Below, one piece after another: positions 1 to 8,838 of a stretch of 64,000 nucleotides of DNA. A program made the translations under genes and the position numbers. The stretch is from Pseudomonadota bacterium (GTDB lineage Bacteria; Bdellovibrionota; Bdellovibrionia; Bdellovibrionales; Bdellovibrionaceae), in contig JAJTIC010000052.1 of the NCBI GenBank assembly GCA_021300175.1, forward strand, positions 1 through 64,000, given 5' to 3'. The notes under the pieces were generated by a model. The model saw nothing but the letters and a program-made list of their open reading frames with translations. It ran no database searches and was not told the DNA's origin. Each line of letters begins with the position of its first letter. The stretch's first letter is position 1.

Positions 1-750
1 CCTCACCTTCGTTTTTTTGTGTTCTTTACGCTGTTTTTTGCAGTGATCTTTGCTGCCATGGGGGCAGATGGTTCCTATGGTACATCGATACAGAGCTTTT
101 TTGTATGGGTACCAACCATCTTGGTAGCTATGCTGGCTCTTTTGTTTAGTCATGTCATTTTACACAATAGGCTTAAGGTCAACTTTTGGTTTTTGTCGAC
201 GCTCGAAGGTATGCTGGGTGCTCTCTTTTTTGCCCCCTTCGCATACTTTCTTGATGTTTTTTTAGGCGCAGATCAAGGTCCTTTGCTTTCTATCAAAGGG
301 ATTATTGAAGAGTATGGAAATGTTCTACCGTCCGTAGTGATTTGTTGGCTGTTGATGAAGTCGCCGAGATATTTCGGGCTTGTGTTACCTAGCAAGATCG
401 ATCGCAAACTAGCTGCAAGTCCATTTGTGATTGATCAGGCAAATGCTTCTTGCGAGATCGGGGAGGCCTTTTTGGAAATTCTTCCCCCGGAGCTTGGTAC
501 GGATGTGATTTTTATAAAAGCTGAGAAACAGTATATCATGGTGACAACCACTCTTGGCAGTCGATTAGTGAATTACGGCTTAGGACAAGCTATCAACTCT
601 TTTGCTGAAGAATACGGTTATCGAATTCATCGTTCGATTTGGGTGTCGAAAAAACATATCCGGAGAATTGACAAGAAATTGAGAACGGTGACCATGTCAA
701 ATGACGCCACACTTCCCATAAGTCGGAGATTATTAAGTGCGATGTCTTAA
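1..750 (+). CDS. Membrane-anchored LytTR-family transcriptional regulator (5' partial)
   Basis: The reading frame is open from base 1, and a GTG at 19 is only the first internal start, so the true start is probably left of the window. The visible protein has about four hydrophobic segments in its first ~120 residues, then a hydrophilic C-terminal ~100 residues with the LytTR pattern (VIFIKAEKQYIMV, then GYRIHRSIWVSKKHI and a basic end). LytTR domains bind DNA as beta-strand dimers. The fusion to membrane helices suggests a one-component regulator that senses something at the inner membrane. Signal and targets are unknown. The neighbouring porin gene starts 107 bp downstream and could be a target, but no site was identified. 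Confidence 0.75.
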   Translation, partial: PHLRFFVFFTLFFAVIFAAMGADGSYGTSIQSFFVWVPTILVAMLALLFSHVILHNRLKVNFWFLSTLEGMLGALFFAPFAYFLDVFLGADQGPLLSIKGIIEEYGNVLPSVVICWLLMKSPRYFGLVLPSKIDRKLAASPFVIDQANASCEIGEAFLEILPPELGTDVIFIKAEKQYIMVTTTLGSRLVNYGLGQAINSFAEEYGYRIHRSIWVSKKHIRRIDKKLRTVTMSNDATLPISRRLLSAMS

Positions 751-857
751 AGGGTGCTACCGTTGGTTCAGAGGATCGACCTTTTGTTCAAAAAAAGGCC
801 CGATTTGCTCAAGGCTGTGCTAGTTTTTACGAAAGTAATCAGACAAAGGAGTGCACG

Positions 858-1682
858 ATGAAAACAATCAAATTAACAGCATTAGTTTTTTCTGCGGCGA
901 TCAGTATATCGCTAAACGTCCAGGCAAAAGATTGTGATCCAGACATGCCATCACTGTTGAATTTTGCCTGTAAAAAAGGATGGGCCTTGCCATTGGGAGC
1001 CGGGGTGGAGTATGGGGGTAAAGCAGATGCATCTAAAAATTATGAGACCGGGGTCGAGCCGGTGGCGATGCTGCATTTTTCCACGGAATCAACTCAAATT
1101 TTTATCGAAGGAGTTGAGAACGGGATTCGGTATTTTGCATCTGATGACTTTCTGTTTAGTTTAGCTGGAAGATACGAATATGGTCGCAAAGAAAGCGATG
1201 ATCCTGAATTTCTTAAAGGTCTTGGGGATATTAAAGATAAGTGGATGGGTGTCGTGGAGGCACGGTACGCATTGATTGGTGACTACGATGTTTGGATCGG
1301 TGGGAGATCTATGGTGGGCGATAAGGACTTGGGAGAGCTTCATATTGCCGTGGTTGGCTTGGGAGTTCCCCGTCTGTCTAAAAAAGTAGATTTTGAACTT
1401 CTTTTGTGGTCCACATGGGCTAATTCAGCTTTCTTGAACAGAGATTTTGGAGTCACTGCAGCCCAATCGGTTGCCTCTGGCTACGAAGAGTACTCTGCTA
1501 AATCAGGCCATCGAGCGCTTGGTGCTGGCTTGTTCACGAGAATTGATTTTTCGGACAACTGGAAGGCGCTCAGCGAAATTAATTATGAAAGCTACAATTC
1601 CCGGCTCGATAAAAGTCCAATCATAAAAAAGGGAAGAAATAGTGAGTATGAGGCAAACCTCTCATTTGTGTACATCTTCTAA
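858..1682 (+). CDS. MipA/OmpV-family outer-membrane protein
   Basis: The 274-residue protein starts with a signal peptide ending near VQA-KD. The mature part alternates short polar and aromatic strands, as in an outer-membrane beta-barrel, and ends in phenylalanine (FVYIF), the usual C-terminal signature for BAM-dependent insertion. The late segment FGVTAAQSVASGYEEY followed by a glycine-rich strand matches the MipA/OmpV pattern. Family members act as small porins or scaffold murein enzymes. The start is supported by AAAGGAGTGCACG before the ATG. It stands alone between a LytTR gene and a 374-bp gap. Substrate is unknown. Confidence 0.75.
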   Translation: MKTIKLTALVFSAAISISLNVQAKDCDPDMPSLLNFACKKGWALPLGAGVEYGGKADASKNYETGVEPVAMLHFSTESTQIFIEGVENGIRYFASDDFLFSLAGRYEYGRKESDDPEFLKGLGDIKDKWMGVVEARYALIGDYDVWIGGRSMVGDKDLGELHIAVVGLGVPRLSKKVDFELLLWSTWANSAFLNRDFGVTAAQSVASGYEEYSAKSGHRALGAGLFTRIDFSDNWKALSEINYESYNSRLDKSPIIKKGRNSEYEANLSFVYIF

Positions 1683-1761
1683 GGCAGGCCGACGGCATTG
1701 AAGGGGTGAGCCCCCAAAGTCGTTGCGAGCAAACTCGATACCGAAGAGAAATTAAAATTTT

Positions 1762-1800
1762 CCAAGAGCTCTGATCTCAAATTGAGATGAGAGCTCTTGG
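1762..1800. terminator. 39-nt near-perfect palindrome, possible terminator
   Basis: Arms CCAAGAGCTCT (1762-1772) and AGAGCTCTTGG (1790-1800) flank inner arms ATCTCAA and TTGAGAT with a single-base centre and one G/G mismatch between the two stem blocks. It lies in the 374-bp gap 1683-2056. Read on the minus strand it is followed by a T-rich stretch (AAAATTTTAATTT), as in a factor-independent terminator; on the plus strand no clear T run follows. It could end transcription of the preceding porin gene, end a small minus-strand gene, or be a dimeric-regulator site. The rest of the gap shows only the small candidate gene listed next. Confidence 0.5.
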
Positions 1801-1817
1801 GTCTCAGATCTCAATTT

Positions 1818-2009
1818 TCAGAGCCACAATTCCGATAACAAATCATGGGGAAATGGCTTCTCGCCGGCATTCGGCTGTTCTCTTTCTTGGAGTTTCTGTT
1901 TCTCGAGAGATCGGTCAGGGGTGACATCGAAGGCCGTTTCTTTGATCTTATAAAAACAAGAGCGAAGACTTGCGAAGTTTTTGCATCGAATCTTCACACG
2001 GAGGCCCAA
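1818..2009 (-). CDS. Possible small protein (63 aa), unverified
   Basis: This minus-strand frame (TTG start, no convincing ribosome-binding site) would encode a hydrophilic 63-residue protein with a basic start (LRVKIRCKNFASLRSCFY) and no family I recognise. In its favour, codon choice looks natural and the palindrome just beyond its stop has a T-rich tail in this orientation. Against it, an overlapping plus-strand frame at 1845-2060 is equally open and ends in an ATGA overlap with gltS, so either or neither may be translated. Confidence 0.3.
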   Translation of the reverse strand: MGLRVKIRCKNFASLRSCFYKIKETAFDVTPDRSLEKQKLQEREQPNAGEKPFPHDLLSELWL

Positions 2010-2056
2010 TTGGATTCAGATATTAGAAGTGAGAGTGAGATGATCACGAGTTCGCC

Positions 2057-3256
2057 ATGAAGTTTTCAAGTGTGGAGCTCTTTGCATTTTGTGCTCTTGC
2101 GCTGTTCTTCGCAGAATGGCTCGAGTTAAAATTTTCTTGGGTGAAAAAGTACTGTCTACCCAAGCCAGTGCTGGCAGGTCTTGGTTTGGCGGTGCTGGTT
2201 TTTTCCGCAGAAAAGATCACGGGTCTTAATCTTGAGTTTGATTTTTCTCCGCAAACCCCGCTCATGATTGCTTTTTTTGCGACTCTTGGCTTTGCAGCCT
2301 CTTGGAAACAGCTCAAAGCAGGCGGGCGGGCGGTGATTCATTTTTTGATTCTTTGTATTGGGCTTCTGTTGATTCAGAATCTGGTGGGAATTGGAGTTGC
2401 TCTGGCCTTGGGCGAGTCTCCGCTTTTTGGGGTGATGGTGTCTTCGGTATCCCTTGTGGGTGGTCCAGGGACCTCCCTCGCTTTTGCTCCGCTGTTTGAA
2501 GAGAGTGGATTGGCAGGTGCCGCGAGCATCGGATTAGCTTCTGCCATGGGAGGAATCTTTCTCGCAGGTCTTTGGGGTGGTCCCGTCTCAGCTTTTTTAA
2601 TTCGCAGGAATCAACTCAAGAGCGGAGAGGGGTTCAAGAGTCAGGTCCAAGCATTCGAGCCCGAAAATCCGTGGATAAGATTTACGGAAATTGCCTTCTC
2701 TTGGAATCTTTTTAAGTCCCTTGGAATTTTGTTTTTAGTGATGATGGTGGGAGGATGGATTTCTCAAGGTTTCATCGTTCTGGGAGTCACTCTTCCGGGG
2801 TACATTGGAGCCATGATCGCAGCCAGTTTTGTGAGAAATTTGGATGATTACAAAGGGATAGTTAAAATCGATATCAACTTTCTTGAGGTTCTAGGTTCCT
2901 TGGCTCTGAGCTTTTTTATCGTGATGAGTTTGCTGGCCATTGATTGGTCCAAGCTCGCGGGCCTTGCTGGACCACTGGTTGTTTCACTTTTTCTCCAGGC
3001 GGTCGTAATTATGTTCATTTCAGTTTTTGTTATTTTCCCGCTCATGGGTAAAGATTATGACTCGGCGGTCATGGCCGGGGGTACGGTGGGATTTATGCTC
3101 GGGACCACGGCCAACGCCATGGCTAATATGCAAGCAGTCACAAAGCAATTTGGAGTCACTCGGCGGGCCTTCTTAGTAGTCCCTTTGGTAGGTGCTTGCT
3201 TTATCGATTTTGTGAACGCAGCGGTGATTTCGATTCTTGTGAATTATCTCAAGTGA
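2057..3256 (+). CDS. gltS: Sodium/glutamate symporter GltS
   Basis: The 399-residue protein is hydrophobic throughout, with about ten membrane helices and the family hallmark VGGPGTSLAFAP near residue 135, followed by GLASAMGGIFLAGLWGGP. The second half repeats the architecture (GGTVGFMLGTTANAMANMQ), consistent with the inverted-repeat fold of GltS carriers, which import glutamate with Na+ across the inner membrane. Length matches the family (about 400). The ATG overlaps a stop of a short upstream frame; a weak ACGAG lies before it. glnS follows 17 bp downstream, so glutamate uptake and glutaminyl-tRNA charging may be co-transcribed. Confidence 0.88.
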   Translation: MKFSSVELFAFCALALFFAEWLELKFSWVKKYCLPKPVLAGLGLAVLVFSAEKITGLNLEFDFSPQTPLMIAFFATLGFAASWKQLKAGGRAVIHFLILCIGLLLIQNLVGIGVALALGESPLFGVMVSSVSLVGGPGTSLAFAPLFEESGLAGAASIGLASAMGGIFLAGLWGGPVSAFLIRRNQLKSGEGFKSQVQAFEPENPWIRFTEIAFSWNLFKSLGILFLVMMVGGWISQGFIVLGVTLPGYIGAMIAASFVRNLDDYKGIVKIDINFLEVLGSLALSFFIVMSLLAIDWSKLAGLAGPLVVSLFLQAVVIMFISVFVIFPLMGKDYDSAVMAGGTVGFMLGTTANAMANMQAVTKQFGVTRRAFLVVPLVGACFIDFVNAAVISILVNYLK

Positions 3257-3273
3257 TGTCATTCTAAACGTCT

Positions 3274-4959
3274 ATGTCGCATCCATCGAAAAATCAGAAC
3301 GCTAAAGGTCCAGCGCCAGAAGGTGCAAACTTTCTTAAAGCCCTCATCGAGAAAGATCTTGCATCCAATAAACATGGCGGAAAAGTCATCACTCGATTTC
3401 CTCCGGAACCCAACGGTTATCTTCATATAGGGCATGCCAAGTCTATTTGTTTGAACTTCGGTTTGGCGCAAGAGTACGGGGGGCGTTGTCATTTACGCTT
3501 TGATGACACAAACCCTGAAGCCGAGGATGTCGAATACGTCGAAAGTATCAAAGCCGATGTGAGGTGGCTGGGTTTTGACTGGAAAGAGCATCTTTATTTT
3601 GCTTCGGACTATTTTGAACAAATTTATCAGTGGGCTGAAGACTTGATCCGCGAAGGGAAAGCTTATGTCTGTTCTTTGAACGAAGAGCAGCTTCGTGAAT
3701 ACCGAGGGGATTTTAATACTCCAGGGAAAGACAGTCCTTATCGCAATCGCAGCGTGGAGGAAAATTTAGACCTTTTCCGCCGTATGCGGGCGGGGGAGTT
3801 TGATGAAGGAGCTCATGTTCTGCGGGCAAAGATCGACATGAAGTCTCCGAACATGAATATGAGAGACCCTCTTTTGTACCGAATTCGCAAAGCCCATCAC
3901 CACAAAACCGGGGACCAGTGGGTCATTTATCCGATGTATGACTATGTCCATCCACTGTCGGATGCCATTGAGCACATCACGCACTCGATCTGTACTTTAG
4001 AGTTTCAAGATCATCGACCCTTTTATGATTGGTGCATTGAGAACTGCAAAGTTCCAGCTCAACCACGACAGTATGAGTTCGCAAGACTGAATATGACCTA
4101 TCTTGTGATGAGTAAGCGCAAGCTTTTGCAGCTGGTTAAAGAAAAACTAGTCAGCGGATGGGATGATCCACGAATGCCCACCATCTCAGGGATTCGTCGT
4201 CGGGGGTACACTCCTCAATCATTGAAGAATTTTGCAAAACGAATTGGTGTCGCAAAAGCAGAAAGTCTGATCGATATCGAAATCCTTGAAGCTTGTGTGA
4301 AAGAAGATCTCGATCAAGTCGCCCACCGGGCCATGGCGGTATTGAAGCCCTTGAAAGTCTTCATCACAAATTGGGATGAGACTCAAGTGCAAGTGATCGA
4401 GTCTCAAGTTCATCCGAAGAAACCAGAGATGGGAGTTCGCAAGTTTCCAATGACTCGAGAAATATATATCGAAAGCACAGACTTTAAAGAGCAAGAAGAT
4501 CCTGATTTCTTTCGTTTCAAGCCAGGCGGTGAAGTCCGTTTAAGAAATGCCTATGTCATTCGCTGTGAAAAAGTGGTCAAGAATTCATCGGGCGAAGTGA
4601 CAGAGCTTCATTGCGTGTATTTGCCTGAAACTTTTGCCGGGAAACCGCCCGAGGGTGGACGTAAAGTGAAAGGAATTATTCACTGGGTCTCAGCAAATGA
4701 CTGTGTCGAAGCAGAAGTGCGCTTGTATGGGCGTCTTTTCAGTGTGCCAGATCCGGAAAATGTCCCAGAAGGAAAAGATTTTAAAGTGAATTTGAATCCT
4801 GACTCACTCATGGTGGTGAAGAACGCTAAACTTGAGAAGACTCTCAAGACTGCAAGCCTAGAAAATCGCTATCAGTTCGAGCGATTGGGTTACTTTTGTT
4901 TGGATTCTAAGGATTCAAAGCCTGGATCTTTGGTCTTTAATATGGTTGTCGAGCTCTAA
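3274..4959 (+). CDS. glnS: Glutamine--tRNA ligase
   Basis: This class I synthetase charges tRNA-Gln with glutamine. The 561-residue length fits GlnS (E. coli about 554). The ATP-site motif YLHIGHAKS lies near residue 50 after RFPPEPNG, which discriminates GlnRS/GluRS catalytic cores, and the KMSKS-type loop reads VMSKRKL near residue 277. GlnS-type features such as RDPLLYRIRKAHHH and the C-terminal beta-barrel anticodon-binding half are present. A functional GlnS means tRNA-Gln need not be made by transamidation alone. It overlaps the next gene by one base (TAATG) and probably forms an operon with gltS upstream. Confidence 0.96.
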   Translation: MSHPSKNQNAKGPAPEGANFLKALIEKDLASNKHGGKVITRFPPEPNGYLHIGHAKSICLNFGLAQEYGGRCHLRFDDTNPEAEDVEYVESIKADVRWLGFDWKEHLYFASDYFEQIYQWAEDLIREGKAYVCSLNEEQLREYRGDFNTPGKDSPYRNRSVEENLDLFRRMRAGEFDEGAHVLRAKIDMKSPNMNMRDPLLYRIRKAHHHKTGDQWVIYPMYDYVHPLSDAIEHITHSICTLEFQDHRPFYDWCIENCKVPAQPRQYEFARLNMTYLVMSKRKLLQLVKEKLVSGWDDPRMPTISGIRRRGYTPQSLKNFAKRIGVAKAESLIDIEILEACVKEDLDQVAHRAMAVLKPLKVFITNWDETQVQVIESQVHPKKPEMGVRKFPMTREIYIESTDFKEQEDPDFFRFKPGGEVRLRNAYVIRCEKVVKNSSGEVTELHCVYLPETFAGKPPEGGRKVKGIIHWVSANDCVEAEVRLYGRLFSVPDPENVPEGKDFKVNLNPDSLMVVKNAKLEKTLKTASLENRYQFERLGYFCLDSKDSKPGSLVFNMVVEL

Positions 4960-5489
4960 TGGTCGAACTGGTTGAATTTTCCGGCGAGAGTTCAATCCAC
5001 AAAGTGTCAGCTCAATTAGAGCTGACACCGAACCATCTTCATTTGTTTTATTTCTGGAAAGCTCATGATCTGAATCTCACATCCAATCAAGGTGATTGGC
5101 AGAGTTCGCAGTTTCAAAAGTCTCGGAAACATGAGCTCTGGAAACACACGTGTTTTGAAGCTTTTTTGCGCCCCTCCGGCCTGAATCAATATTTTGAAGT
5201 GAATATTTCGCCAGGACTCGGTTGGAATGTTTATGAATTTGAAAGTTACCGAGCTCCACAGCCCCCCAGGGAAAGTGAAGCGCTTGTACCTGAAAAGATT
5301 CTTTGGAAGGACTGTGTCTTAGAAGCCCATTTTCGACATTCGTGGACCACGGGAATTTCTCTAGAAGCAAGTCTTTGTTCGATTTTGAAAATTTCTGATC
5401 AAACATTTTATTTTTCTCAGAAGCATGAGGGTCAAAAGCCCGATTTTCATCAGCCAGAGAGTTTTTCTTTGAAAAGGAAAATTTTATGA
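4959..5489 (+). CDS. DOMON-like domain protein
   Basis: The 176-residue protein has no signal peptide. It carries the pattern HELWKHTCFEAFLRP, then YFEVNISPGLGWNVYEFESYR, typical of the small DOMON-like (carbohydrate-binding type 9-like) family found in cyanobacteria and proteobacteria. DOMON folds are beta-sandwiches that bind heme or sugars, but ligands of this subgroup are not established. The start shares one base with the glnS stop, and its end overlaps the next gene by 4 bp (ATGA), so it is translationally coupled to a muramidase-family gene. A role in cell-wall sugar handling is therefore possible, as inference only. Confidence 0.7.
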   Translation: MVELVEFSGESSIHKVSAQLELTPNHLHLFYFWKAHDLNLTSNQGDWQSSQFQKSRKHELWKHTCFEAFLRPSGLNQYFEVNISPGLGWNVYEFESYRAPQPPRESEALVPEKILWKDCVLEAHFRHSWTTGISLEASLCSILKISDQTFYFSQKHEGQKPDFHQPESFSLKRKIL

Positions 5490-6685
5490 AGTTAGGGATC
5501 GAAGTTTTTCTGTTGGATAAAAAAAAGATTCAATCACTGAAAGGGCAGCGAGTAGGACTTGTTTGTCATCCAGCGAGTGTGGATGAAAATCTTACTCATA
5601 CTCTTGATTTGCTCATTCAAGCCAAAGTGAATGTGACTTGCGCGTTCGGTCCTCAGCATGGTGTCAAAGGCGATAAGCAGTACAACATGATTGAAAGTGA
5701 GGATGAAATAGATCCTCAGTACCAAATCCCCATTTTTTCTTTGTATGGGAAAGTGCGAAGACCCACTCCGGAAATGATGAAACACTTTGATGTGCTGATT
5801 TTTGACCTCCAGGACGTGGGCTGTCGGATCTATACTTTTGCCACCACTCTCTTGTACGTGATGGAAGAGTGCGCTCGGCTGGGGAAAAAAGTGATCGTCA
5901 TGGATCGTCCTAATCCCGCAGGCAGGCCTGTCGAGGGTTTTGCTCTTGAAAGTGGATGGGAGTCCTTTGTGGGGGCAGCACCCATCCCCATGCGCCATGG
6001 CCTCACTTTAGGGGAGCTTGCGCTTTACTACAAAGATAAGTTTAATCTCGATCTTGATCTGCAAGTCATCAAGATGAAGGGCTACAAAATCAACGATAAG
6101 AAAGATCATGGCTGGCCAAAAAGCCGTCCCTGGCTCAATCCTTCACCCAACGCAGCCACAGTGAATATGGTTCGATCCTATCCAGGGACCGTCCTCCTGG
6201 AAGGGACTCACTTGAGTGAAGGTCGGGGAACGACCCGCCCCTTAGAGTTGATCGGTGCTCCTGATATCAACTTCGGAGAAATTCTGAAGGAAGCCCAAAA
6301 AAGGGCCCCCAAATGGTTCAAAGGAGCTCCGCTCAGGGAGCTTTTTTTTGAGCCTACTTTTTACAAACATCAAGGGAAACTCTGCTACGGGGTCATGTTT
6401 CACACGGATGCTGCAGGTTATTCTCATAAAGACTTTAAGCCCTTCCGTTTGGTGGCTCTGTTTCTCAAAATCATTCTCGAAAAAAATCCCAGATATGAGC
6501 TGTTTCGGAATTTTGCTTACGAATATGTCTTCGATAAGCTCGCTTTTGATGTGATCAATGGGGGGCCTCGTCTTCGAGATTGGATTGTCGATGCCAAAGC
6601 GACACCCAGTGATTTGGACCGAGCACTCGTTAAAGACGAATCTGCATGGCAAAAACAACGTAAAAAGTATTTTCTTTATGTCTAA
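5486..6685 (+). CDS. namZ: DUF1343 / NamZ-type exo-beta-N-acetylmuramidase
   Basis: The 399-residue protein matches DUF1343 (glycoside hydrolase family 171), typified by Bacillus NamZ, which removes terminal MurNAc from peptidoglycan fragments. Visible family features are VGLVCHPASVD at the N-terminus, FGPQHGV near residue 54, IFDLQDVGCRIYTFATTL, MDRPNPAGR, LEGTHLSEGRGTTRP and a C-terminal substrate-binding half. There is no signal peptide or lipobox, so it should act in the cytoplasm on imported muropeptides, unlike secreted NamZ. The start overlaps the DOMON-like gene by 4 bp. It would fit recycling of own or prey cell wall. The gene symbol is by family, not proven orthology. Confidence 0.82.
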   Translation: MKLGIEVFLLDKKKIQSLKGQRVGLVCHPASVDENLTHTLDLLIQAKVNVTCAFGPQHGVKGDKQYNMIESEDEIDPQYQIPIFSLYGKVRRPTPEMMKHFDVLIFDLQDVGCRIYTFATTLLYVMEECARLGKKVIVMDRPNPAGRPVEGFALESGWESFVGAAPIPMRHGLTLGELALYYKDKFNLDLDLQVIKMKGYKINDKKDHGWPKSRPWLNPSPNAATVNMVRSYPGTVLLEGTHLSEGRGTTRPLELIGAPDINFGEILKEAQKRAPKWFKGAPLRELFFEPTFYKHQGKLCYGVMFHTDAAGYSHKDFKPFRLVALFLKIILEKNPRYELFRNFAYEYVFDKLAFDVINGGPRLRDWIVDAKATPSDLDRALVKDESAWQKQRKKYFLYV

Positions 6686-6770
6686 AGATTTGACGTGCTT
6701 GTAATATGAGTCTTAGGAAAACATTGAGTTCACAAATTGTCCACAGTTGAGTTAGAACCCTTTGGATTTA

Positions 6771-6787
6771 AATGACACAAAGTCATT
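6771..6787. promoter_or_regulatory. Palindrome AATGAC-N5-GTCATT upstream of lipoprotein gene
   Basis: Perfect 6-bp arms separated by ACAAA end 19 bp before the ATG at 6806. A near-identical core (TGACAAAAAGTCA) lies before prfC at 13391. The spacing suits a regulator half-site pair or a short mRNA hairpin. No known operator is recognised. Confidence 0.3.
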
Positions 6788-6805
6788 CATCAAAAAGGGG
6801 TTTCT

Positions 6806-7831
6806 ATGAAACAGAAGGTTCTTATGAGTTCGCCAAAGATGGCGTTGGTCCTTATTGCGTCTCTTGCCTTGGGGCTCAGTGCCTGCAGTAAAGATGATAA
6901 ATCAACTCCCAAAGAGTCGATTCTCAAACAATCCACAAAGCCAGGATATCTTCCTGATGGCACTAAAGTCGCTGAACTCAGTGACGAAGAAATGAAACAA
7001 GTTCTTTCAAGTGTTGAAGGTGCCGGTCAAGTGGCTACAGCACTGACCGCGGCTATGGAAGCTCGAGGTGGAGACAATGGAAATGGTGGTTTGCCAGGTC
7101 TGCCGGGTGGACCTCGAAGAATGTCTTTGAACATTTCTGGTGAAAATTTGACGAAAGCCATCGAAGGTCAACTTCAAGCGATCACTAATATCAGAGCCGG
7201 AGAGGGATATTCTGAAGAGTTGAAGAAAGAGCTTCTAGCAAAGTGTACTTTCAATATCGGAGAAGCAAAAACTGAAGTTTCAGACGCTTCACGCTCAGGA
7301 AACAACATCAGCGGAAACATTCGAGTCACCCAAAGATCAGAAGTTACGGGTCGAGATTGTCTAGTGACTGATTCAAGTTCAATGGAGGCCAAAGCAGGTT
7401 TCTCGGGGACATTGAATAGCCAAGATGAAATGGTTGCGATGTCTGCCAATGGTACTGCTCAGGTATCTAAGCGCACCCAAGCAAAACCGTCAGTCGCTCA
7501 AAAGACAGGTTTTGTTGGAATGAACCTCACAGCAAAAGTTGATGGTGGAATTCAAGCCTCGAGTGGGCTTGCACGAATTTCAGGCGAACTTGATGGTCGT
7601 GCAAATATCGACACTCTGGGTATGGGCGTGGTTTCAGGAGCGGTGCTTGCGGATATGAACCTGGCTGGAGGTGAAAGCTCATCCACAGGAACTTTGAGAG
7701 CTGCCTTGATTTTAACAGCGCAAGGCAAGACAGTGCTAATTCAGATCTTTGCGAATATCCAAGGAGAAAATAATTCTCAGGTGGAAGTTTTCGTGAACGG
7801 TAAAAAAGTGGATCCTGAGACTTTGAAATAA
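6806..7831 (+). CDS. Hypothetical lipoprotein
   Basis: The 341-residue protein has a lipoprotein signal peptide with lipobox LSAC near residue 27, followed by charged residues, so it is probably lipidated and anchored in a membrane. After a linker with a short glycine-rich GNGGLPGLPGGP stretch near residue 93, the rest is rich in Ser, Gly, Ala and Asn with alternating strand-like segments, and ends at VNGKKVDPETLK. Two cysteines (KCTFNIGEA and RDCLVTD) could form a disulfide. The ATG is preceded by AAAAAGGGGTTTCT. I do not recognise a family. The next gene starts about 60 bp downstream in the same direction. Confidence 0.75.
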   Translation: MKQKVLMSSPKMALVLIASLALGLSACSKDDKSTPKESILKQSTKPGYLPDGTKVAELSDEEMKQVLSSVEGAGQVATALTAAMEARGGDNGNGGLPGLPGGPRRMSLNISGENLTKAIEGQLQAITNIRAGEGYSEELKKELLAKCTFNIGEAKTEVSDASRSGNNISGNIRVTQRSEVTGRDCLVTDSSSMEAKAGFSGTLNSQDEMVAMSANGTAQVSKRTQAKPSVAQKTGFVGMNLTAKVDGGIQASSGLARISGELDGRANIDTLGMGVVSGAVLADMNLAGGESSSTGTLRAALILTAQGKTVLIQIFANIQGENNSQVEVFVNGKKVDPETLK

Positions 7832-7890
7832 CCGGATCTTTCACAAAAACACGATTGTCTGGCCAAGGCTTTCCTCATATCCTGAATGGG

Positions 7891-8670
7891 ATGAGACAAA
7901 GACCTTGGCCTCTTGTTATTTTGGCTGTTGTGCATATTCTTTCCCCCCTGGGGAATCTGTTTTTGAATTCGCTTTTTTCGCCCATGGGTTTTGGCAGATA
8001 CGTTTCTGTTTTTTTTCAGCCTCATAATTTGGCGAATCAATGGCCTCATTTGTTTTTGCCAGTGATTGCTGGAATTGCTATTTATCGTTGCCGGCCCTGG
8101 TCTTTCTTTATTTATATTTTTGCAATGCTAGCCCTCTTGGTGATCAGTTATTTTGGTTACCAGCAGCGAGTGGCTGAAGTGGGGCTGTGGTCCTTTGGTT
8201 TAATTTTTGTGGTGAACGTGGGAGTGGTGGGCTATTTTTTAGTCCCCACAGTGAGGAAAATTTATTTTGATCCGCGTTTAAGGTGGTGGGAAGCAGACAC
8301 AAGGTATGAAGCCAGTCATCCCGTCAAATTCAAAGGCCCCCTAGGCCAGGAAAAACAGGGGATTTTAGGAAACATTTCTGTCTCGGGATTATTTATCAAA
8401 AGTGCTGAGATTCCTGAGGATCAATCGTTGGTCCAAGTGCAGTTCACTGAAGCTAACCAAGTTTATACTTTTCAAGGTCAAGTTGTGCTTCACCAAAGAG
8501 TGAATGCTTTGGGTTTTGGAATTCACTTTCTTTCCAACGCCGCAAATAAGCGCCAAGCTCAAGACTTAGTGAGAAAACTTCATCAGCAGGGTAAGATTAT
8601 CAGGGGTCGATTGCCTCAAGAAGAGGATCAATTTGTCATTTGGGTGAAGTCTTTGTTTTTACGAAAATGA
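7891..8670 (+). CDS. Membrane PilZ-domain protein
   Basis: Residues 1-150 contain about four hydrophobic helices. The C-terminal ~110 residues resemble a PilZ domain: RYEASHPVKFKGP, then GNISVSGLFI (the N-x-S-x-x-G motif) and a closing ALGFGIHFLS strand. PilZ domains bind cyclic di-GMP. Here the usual second arginine of the RxxxR motif is replaced (R-Y-E-A-S), so ligand binding is uncertain. I chose the ATG at 7891 over an in-frame TTG at 7855 because it directly precedes the first hydrophobic run; neither has a strong ribosome-binding site. It may link second-messenger level to an envelope process. Confidence 0.7.
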   Translation: MRQRPWPLVILAVVHILSPLGNLFLNSLFSPMGFGRYVSVFFQPHNLANQWPHLFLPVIAGIAIYRCRPWSFFIYIFAMLALLVISYFGYQQRVAEVGLWSFGLIFVVNVGVVGYFLVPTVRKIYFDPRLRWWEADTRYEASHPVKFKGPLGQEKQGILGNISVSGLFIKSAEIPEDQSLVQVQFTEANQVYTFQGQVVLHQRVNALGFGIHFLSNAANKRQAQDLVRKLHQQGKIIRGRLPQEEDQFVIWVKSLFLRK

Positions 8671-8821
8671 TAAAGTTTTTTTCATTTTTTTGAATTTCTA
8701 AAATAGTGTCAAAAGAAGCTTCAAGGTTCCGTCATATCACTTTTCACTAGATGATTTTTTATGAGACATTTCAATAGGTTATAAGGATAAATCAAAGCTC
8801 CTATGGAATCCTGAGTGTGTT

Positions 8822-8837
8822 GAAAACGGAGGTTTTC
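8822..8837 (+). promoter_or_regulatory. Shine-Dalgarno in the loop of a hairpin
   Basis: GAAAAC and GTTTTC arms enclose GGAG immediately before the ATG at 8839, so the ribosome-binding site would sit in the tetraloop of a 6-bp hairpin. The 168-bp gap 8671-8838 is otherwise AT-rich with no clear promoter. Whether the hairpin forms is untested. Confidence 0.35.
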
Positions 8838-8838
8838 C

